Assembly: GCA_025935595.1 (NCBI GenBank)
Contig: JAICUZ010000140.1
Location: 1 to 7,034, forward strand
DNA: 7,034 nucleotides
Source of the DNA: Burkholderiales bacterium
GTDB lineage: Bacteria > Actinomycetota > Thermoleophilia > Gaiellales > Gaiellaceae
Reading direction: 5' to 3'
Part shown: positions 4,254 to 7,034 of the stretch, one piece after another
Layout of the letters: the number at the start of each line of letters is the position of its first letter
Position numbering within the stretch: the first letter of the stretch is position 1
Program-made: the position numbers and the translations under genes
Notes under the pieces: model-generated
Database searches by the model: none
Seen by the model: the letters and a program-made list of their open reading frames with translations, nothing else
What the model was told of the DNA's origin: nothing

Positions 4254-7034
4254 CTACACGGTCGCCACGATGCGCTCGGGCGGGTTGCGCAGCTTCGGTC
4301 CCGCACAGACGACGTCGAGCGCAGGGCATCCGTTGCACGTGAACTCGTCCGGCGACGGCGTGAACTCCCCCGCGTCGATGCGGCGGATCGCGGCGGATAG
4401 CTCCTCCTCGAGCCCGGGGAGCTCGCTCCGGTCGAACGTCGTCGCGACGACGGCGTCGGACCGCTCGAGGAAGTGGTAGACGACCTCGACCTCGTCGGCC
4501 CCGGCGCGGAAGCACGCGAGCGCATACACGAGCCGCTGCAGGTGGTAGTCGCTCTCGACGATCTCCTCCGGTGTTCCCTCTGCCAGTGAGTTCGTCTTGT
4601 AGTCGACGACCATCGCTCGGGCACCTTCACGCCACAACACATCGAGCCGACCGTGCAACAGCACGCCGTCGTGCTCGAACGCAAACGGCCGCTCCGGCAC
4701 CGCGCCCGGCAGGCGCGCGACCCGCGCAGCGAGCTCGGACGTGCAGTACGCGCCGACGAACCCCTCGATCCGCTCGACCTCCTCGTCGGTCACCTCCGGG
4801 TACCAGTCGCGGACGAGCGACACGTCGGGCAGCGCCGGTGCAGCAAGGTCGACGAGCTCGAGCAGGCGATGAGCCGCGTCGCCGATCTCGGTCGCGCGCA
4901 ACCCACCGCCGCCGCCCGGCGATGACCCGCGCTCCTCGCGCAGGCCGGCGACGCGTTCGGCGTAGTAGCGATATGAGCACCGCTCGAAGAGCGCGAGCGC
5001 CGAGTACGACAGCCGCCTCACCTTGTGGAGCGGCGCCGGCGGTAGCGGCTGCAGCTCCGGCAGGCGGTACCCGCGCGGCGCCGGCGCCGTCGGGAGCTCT
5101 GCGAACAGCGCCAGCTGGCCCTCCCCACTCTCGACCGGCTCGGCCGGCGGTTCCGGCTCGTAGCCGTGCACCCGCATGACGAACCGTGCCTCTCCGCGCT
5201 CGAGCTCGCCGTCGACGGGCTCGTCGCCGACCTGGAGCCGGGAGAGCACCCAGCCGATCGGCGTGTCGAGGTCGCGCGTCTTCTCCGGGTCGATCGCGCC
5301 GGACACGATCAGCCGGTCGATCGCCCGCGTCATCGCGACGTAGTACAGGCGGAGCCGCTCGGCACGCTCGTCCTCGCGCTCTGCCTCGCGCACGGCCTCG
5401 TAGTCGAGGACGGGGCGCTTCTTGCCCGACTTCGGATCGACGACGCGGAACCCGAAGCGGCCGTCGGGGCGCACGATGATCTCGTCCGCCGACGGCGGGC
5501 CTCCGGTGTCGCGACCCGCGTCGGCGACGATCACCACCTTGAACTCGAGCCCCTTCGCGGCGTGGATGGTCAGCAGCCGCACGGCGTCCGCGCCCTCCTC
5601 CTCGGACACCGCCTCGAGCTGAGAGGCGCCGACCGCTTCCTGGTCGCGGATGAACTTCACGAAGCCTTCGACATCAGGGCCGCGCAGCGACTCGTAGGAG
5701 CGCGCGAGGCGCATGAGCTTGCGCAGGTTCGCGTAGCGGCGCTTGCCGTCCCACTGTGCGAGCACTGCGAGGTCGTAATCGTGCGCCGACACGATCTCCT
5801 CGCAGAGGCGCTCAAGGCTCGTACGCGCCGATGCCGCCACGAGCCGTTCGTACCGCTGCTTGAACGCGCGCACGAACCGTTCGTCGTCCTCGCAGAGCTG
5901 CTCCGGGAGCGAGCGCTCGATCCCGGTGAAGAGCGGCCGCTTGCCGGCGTGCCGACGGACCTGCACGAGCCCGTCGTTGGAGACGCCGACGAAGGGGGAC
6001 GCGAGGACGGTCACGAGCGCCTCGTCGTCGTAGCGGTTGTGCAACAGCCGGAGATACGCGAGGAGGTCGACGACCTGCTGCTGACCGAAGTAGCCGCGAC
6101 CGGTCGCGCGGTACGTCGGCAGGCCCTCGGCGCGAAGCGCGGCCTCGTAGCGCTCGGCGTCGGTGCCCGCGGCGAAGAGCAAGACGATCTCTCCCGCGGC
6201 GGCGACCCCGGCGTCGACCAGCTCGCGGACGCGTCGCGCGATCGCCTTCGCCTCGCCGTCACGCCAGTTGAGCGGCGCGTCCTTGAAGCTGCGCTTGTCG
6301 GTGACGTGCAGCTCGACGGGGTGGCCGAAGACGGGATCGGTGAACTCACCGGACGCGGCGAGCGGCTGATAGCCGTCGCCGAACTCCTCGCGGAACAGGT
6401 GGTTCACGGCGGCGAGCACCTCGGGCCGGGAGCGATAGTTACGCGCGAGCGGCAGCCGTTGCGCGGCTGCCTCGCGACGCTCGCGGAAGACCGCGACGTC
6501 TGCGTGGCGGAATCCGTAGATCGACTGGAACTCGTCGCCGACGAAGAAGACATCGCGTTCGAGCGGGCCGCCGCAGAGCTGGTCGATCAGCTCACACTGG
6601 AGGCGGTTCGTGTCCTGGAACTCGTCGACCATCAGCGCGCGGAACCGCAGCTGCTCCTGCTCGCGCACCCGATCGTCGTCACGCAGCAGGTCGCGCGTCA
6701 GCAGCTGCAGATCTTCGAAGTCGAGCGCAGACTCACGCTGCTTGGCAGCTGCGTACTCGGCTGCGAAGAGGTCGAGCAGCTCCTGCAGGAGATCCTTGTC
6801 GCGCAGCGCGAGCTCGTCGAACGCGGCCTGCTCGAGCCGCTTGCGCGCAGACTCGTACCCTGCGGCGCGATCGCCGGACGCGCGAAGGCTCGCGAGATCG
6901 AGAAGCCGCTCCGGATTGGTGGTCGAGAGCGCGAGCGCGGCCTGCGCCGCTGCGGCCTGCTTGTCGGAGCAGTCGCCGTCGGTGACGAGCAGGCGAGCCT
7001 CGTCATGGAGCTCCGCGACCCGCTCGGCGATGTC
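4254..7034 (-). CDS. AddA/AdnAB-like SF1 helicase with C-terminal PD-(D/E)XK nuclease, N-terminus cut by right edge
   Basis: A UvrD/Rep-type helicase fused to a RecB-family nuclease, of the kind that processes double-strand breaks for recombination. The frame is open from the right edge to TAG 4254-4256, 926 codons. Counting from the edge: Walker B VDEFQDTN (136-143), motif III GDEFQSIYGFR (166-176), NYRS (199-202), motif V TIHAAKGLEFK (489-499), motif VI YYVAMTRA (564-571). The nuclease domain has H722, D798 in GRLDV and D811-Y-K813 in VVDYKTN, then a QxxxY-like stretch (QRLVY). C686 before the nuclease and CNGCPALDVVC (900-910) after it match the four-cysteine iron-sulfur arrangement of AddB-type nucleases. 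Walker A and roughly the first 100 residues lie outside the window. GTG 6668 falls in mid-domain, just before Walker B, and is not the start. Which of AddA, AdnA or AdnB it best matches is open, so I give no symbol. A partner subunit is expected upstream, beyond the window. Confidence 0.9.
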   Translation of the reverse strand, partial: DIAERVAELHDEARLLVTDGDCSDKQAAAAQAALALSTTNPERLLDLASLRASGDRAAGYESARKRLEQAAFDELALRDKDLLQELLDLFAAEYAAAKQRESALDFEDLQLLTRDLLRDDDRVREQEQLRFRALMVDEFQDTNRLQCELIDQLCGGPLERDVFFVGDEFQSIYGFRHADVAVFRERREAAAQRLPLARNYRSRPEVLAAVNHLFREEFGDGYQPLAASGEFTDPVFGHPVELHVTDKRSFKDAPLNWRDGEAKAIARRVRELVDAGVAAAGEIVLLFAAGTDAERYEAALRAEGLPTYRATGRGYFGQQQVVDLLAYLRLLHNRYDDEALVTVLASPFVGVSNDGLVQVRRHAGKRPLFTGIERSLPEQLCEDDERFVRAFKQRYERLVAASARTSLERLCEEIVSAHDYDLAVLAQWDGKRRYANLRKLMRLARSYESLRGPDVEGFVKFIRDQEAVGASQLEAVSEEEGADAVRLLTIHAAKGLEFKVVIVADAGRDTGGPPSADEIIVRPDGRFGFRVVDPKSGKKRPVLDYEAVREAEREDERAERLRLYYVAMTRAIDRLIVSGAIDPEKTRDLDTPIGWVLSRLQVGDEPVDGELERGEARFVMRVHGYEPEPPAEPVESGEGQLALFAELPTAPAPRGYRLPELQPLPPAPLHKVRRLSYSALALFERCSYRYYAERVAGLREERGSSPGGGGGLRATEIGDAAHRLLELVDLAAPALPDVSLVRDWYPEVTDEEVERIEGFVGAYCTSELAARVARLPGAVPERPFAFEHDGVLLHGRLDVLWREGARAMVVDYKTNSLAEGTPEEIVESDYHLQRLVYALACFRAGADEVEVVYHFLERSDAVVATTFDRSELPGLEEELSAAIRRIDAGEFTPSPDEFTCNGCPALDVVCAGPKLRNPPERIVATV

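Noticed and set aside
3909..4400. A 163-codon plus-strand frame opposite nth and the helicase end
   Set aside because: It is antisense to conserved catalytic and nuclease sequence and has no motif of its own.
6666..6668. GTG 6668 as the start of the helicase-nuclease
   Set aside because: It lies 13 residues before Walker B. The frame stays open upstream to the window edge with helicase-like helical sequence (LDFEDLQLLTRDLLRDD), so the gene starts beyond the window.
1..7034. Defence island, prophage, CRISPR array, transposon or tRNA-linked integration site
   Set aside because: No repeats with spacers, transposase, integrase, tRNA cloverleaf or toxin-antitoxin pair was seen. The helicase-nuclease is better explained as an AddA/AdnAB-type repair enzyme than as a defence nuclease.

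Overview
The window is high-GC DNA with GTG starts, tightly packed genes and proteins rich in Ala, Arg, Asp and Glu. Three things point to an actinobacterium: an OtrA-like ribosomal protection GTPase, a CorA protein with GQN in place of GMN, and a zinc-ribbon/PAS protein. From memory of similar proteins I would guess the class Thermoleophilia (Solirubrobacterales or Gaiellales). That placement is inference. No mobile element, CRISPR array, tRNA or rRNA is visible, and the region reads as chromosomal core.

Layout, left to right. (1) Positions 1-1791, minus: a translation-factor GTPase of the Tet(M)/OtrA ribosomal protection family. It lacks about its last 40 residues at the left edge and starts at GTG behind a good ribosome binding site. 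(2) Positions 1792-1919: a compact divergent promoter region. (3) Positions 1920-2822, plus: a CorA-family cation channel with GQN. (4) Positions 2836-3039, minus: a 67-residue zinc-ribbon protein, tail to tail with corA. (5) Positions 3152-3592, plus: a small cytoplasmic protein with a zinc ribbon and a PAS-like domain, divergent from the previous gene. (6) Positions 3579-4253, minus: endonuclease III (nth), whose end overlaps the end of the PAS gene. (7) Positions 4254-7034, minus: a large SF1 helicase with a C-terminal PD-(D/E)XK nuclease that carries iron-sulfur-type cysteines. It is related to AddA and mycobacterial AdnA/AdnB and is cut at its N-terminus by the right edge.

The helicase-nuclease and nth lie head to tail with no base between stop and start. 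They probably form one DNA-repair transcript that joins double-strand-break end processing with base excision repair. The rest is a set of short divergent and convergent units. The two plus-strand genes each have a TASCCT -10-like hexamer just upstream of a GTG start, as expected for leaderless mRNAs.

I found no convincing new multi-gene system. The observations most worth checking are the small zinc-ribbon/PAS protein without an output domain, the GQN CorA variant, the altered domain IV tip of the ribosomal protection protein, the predicted Fe-S nuclease within a single SF1 polypeptide, and the overlapping gene ends.
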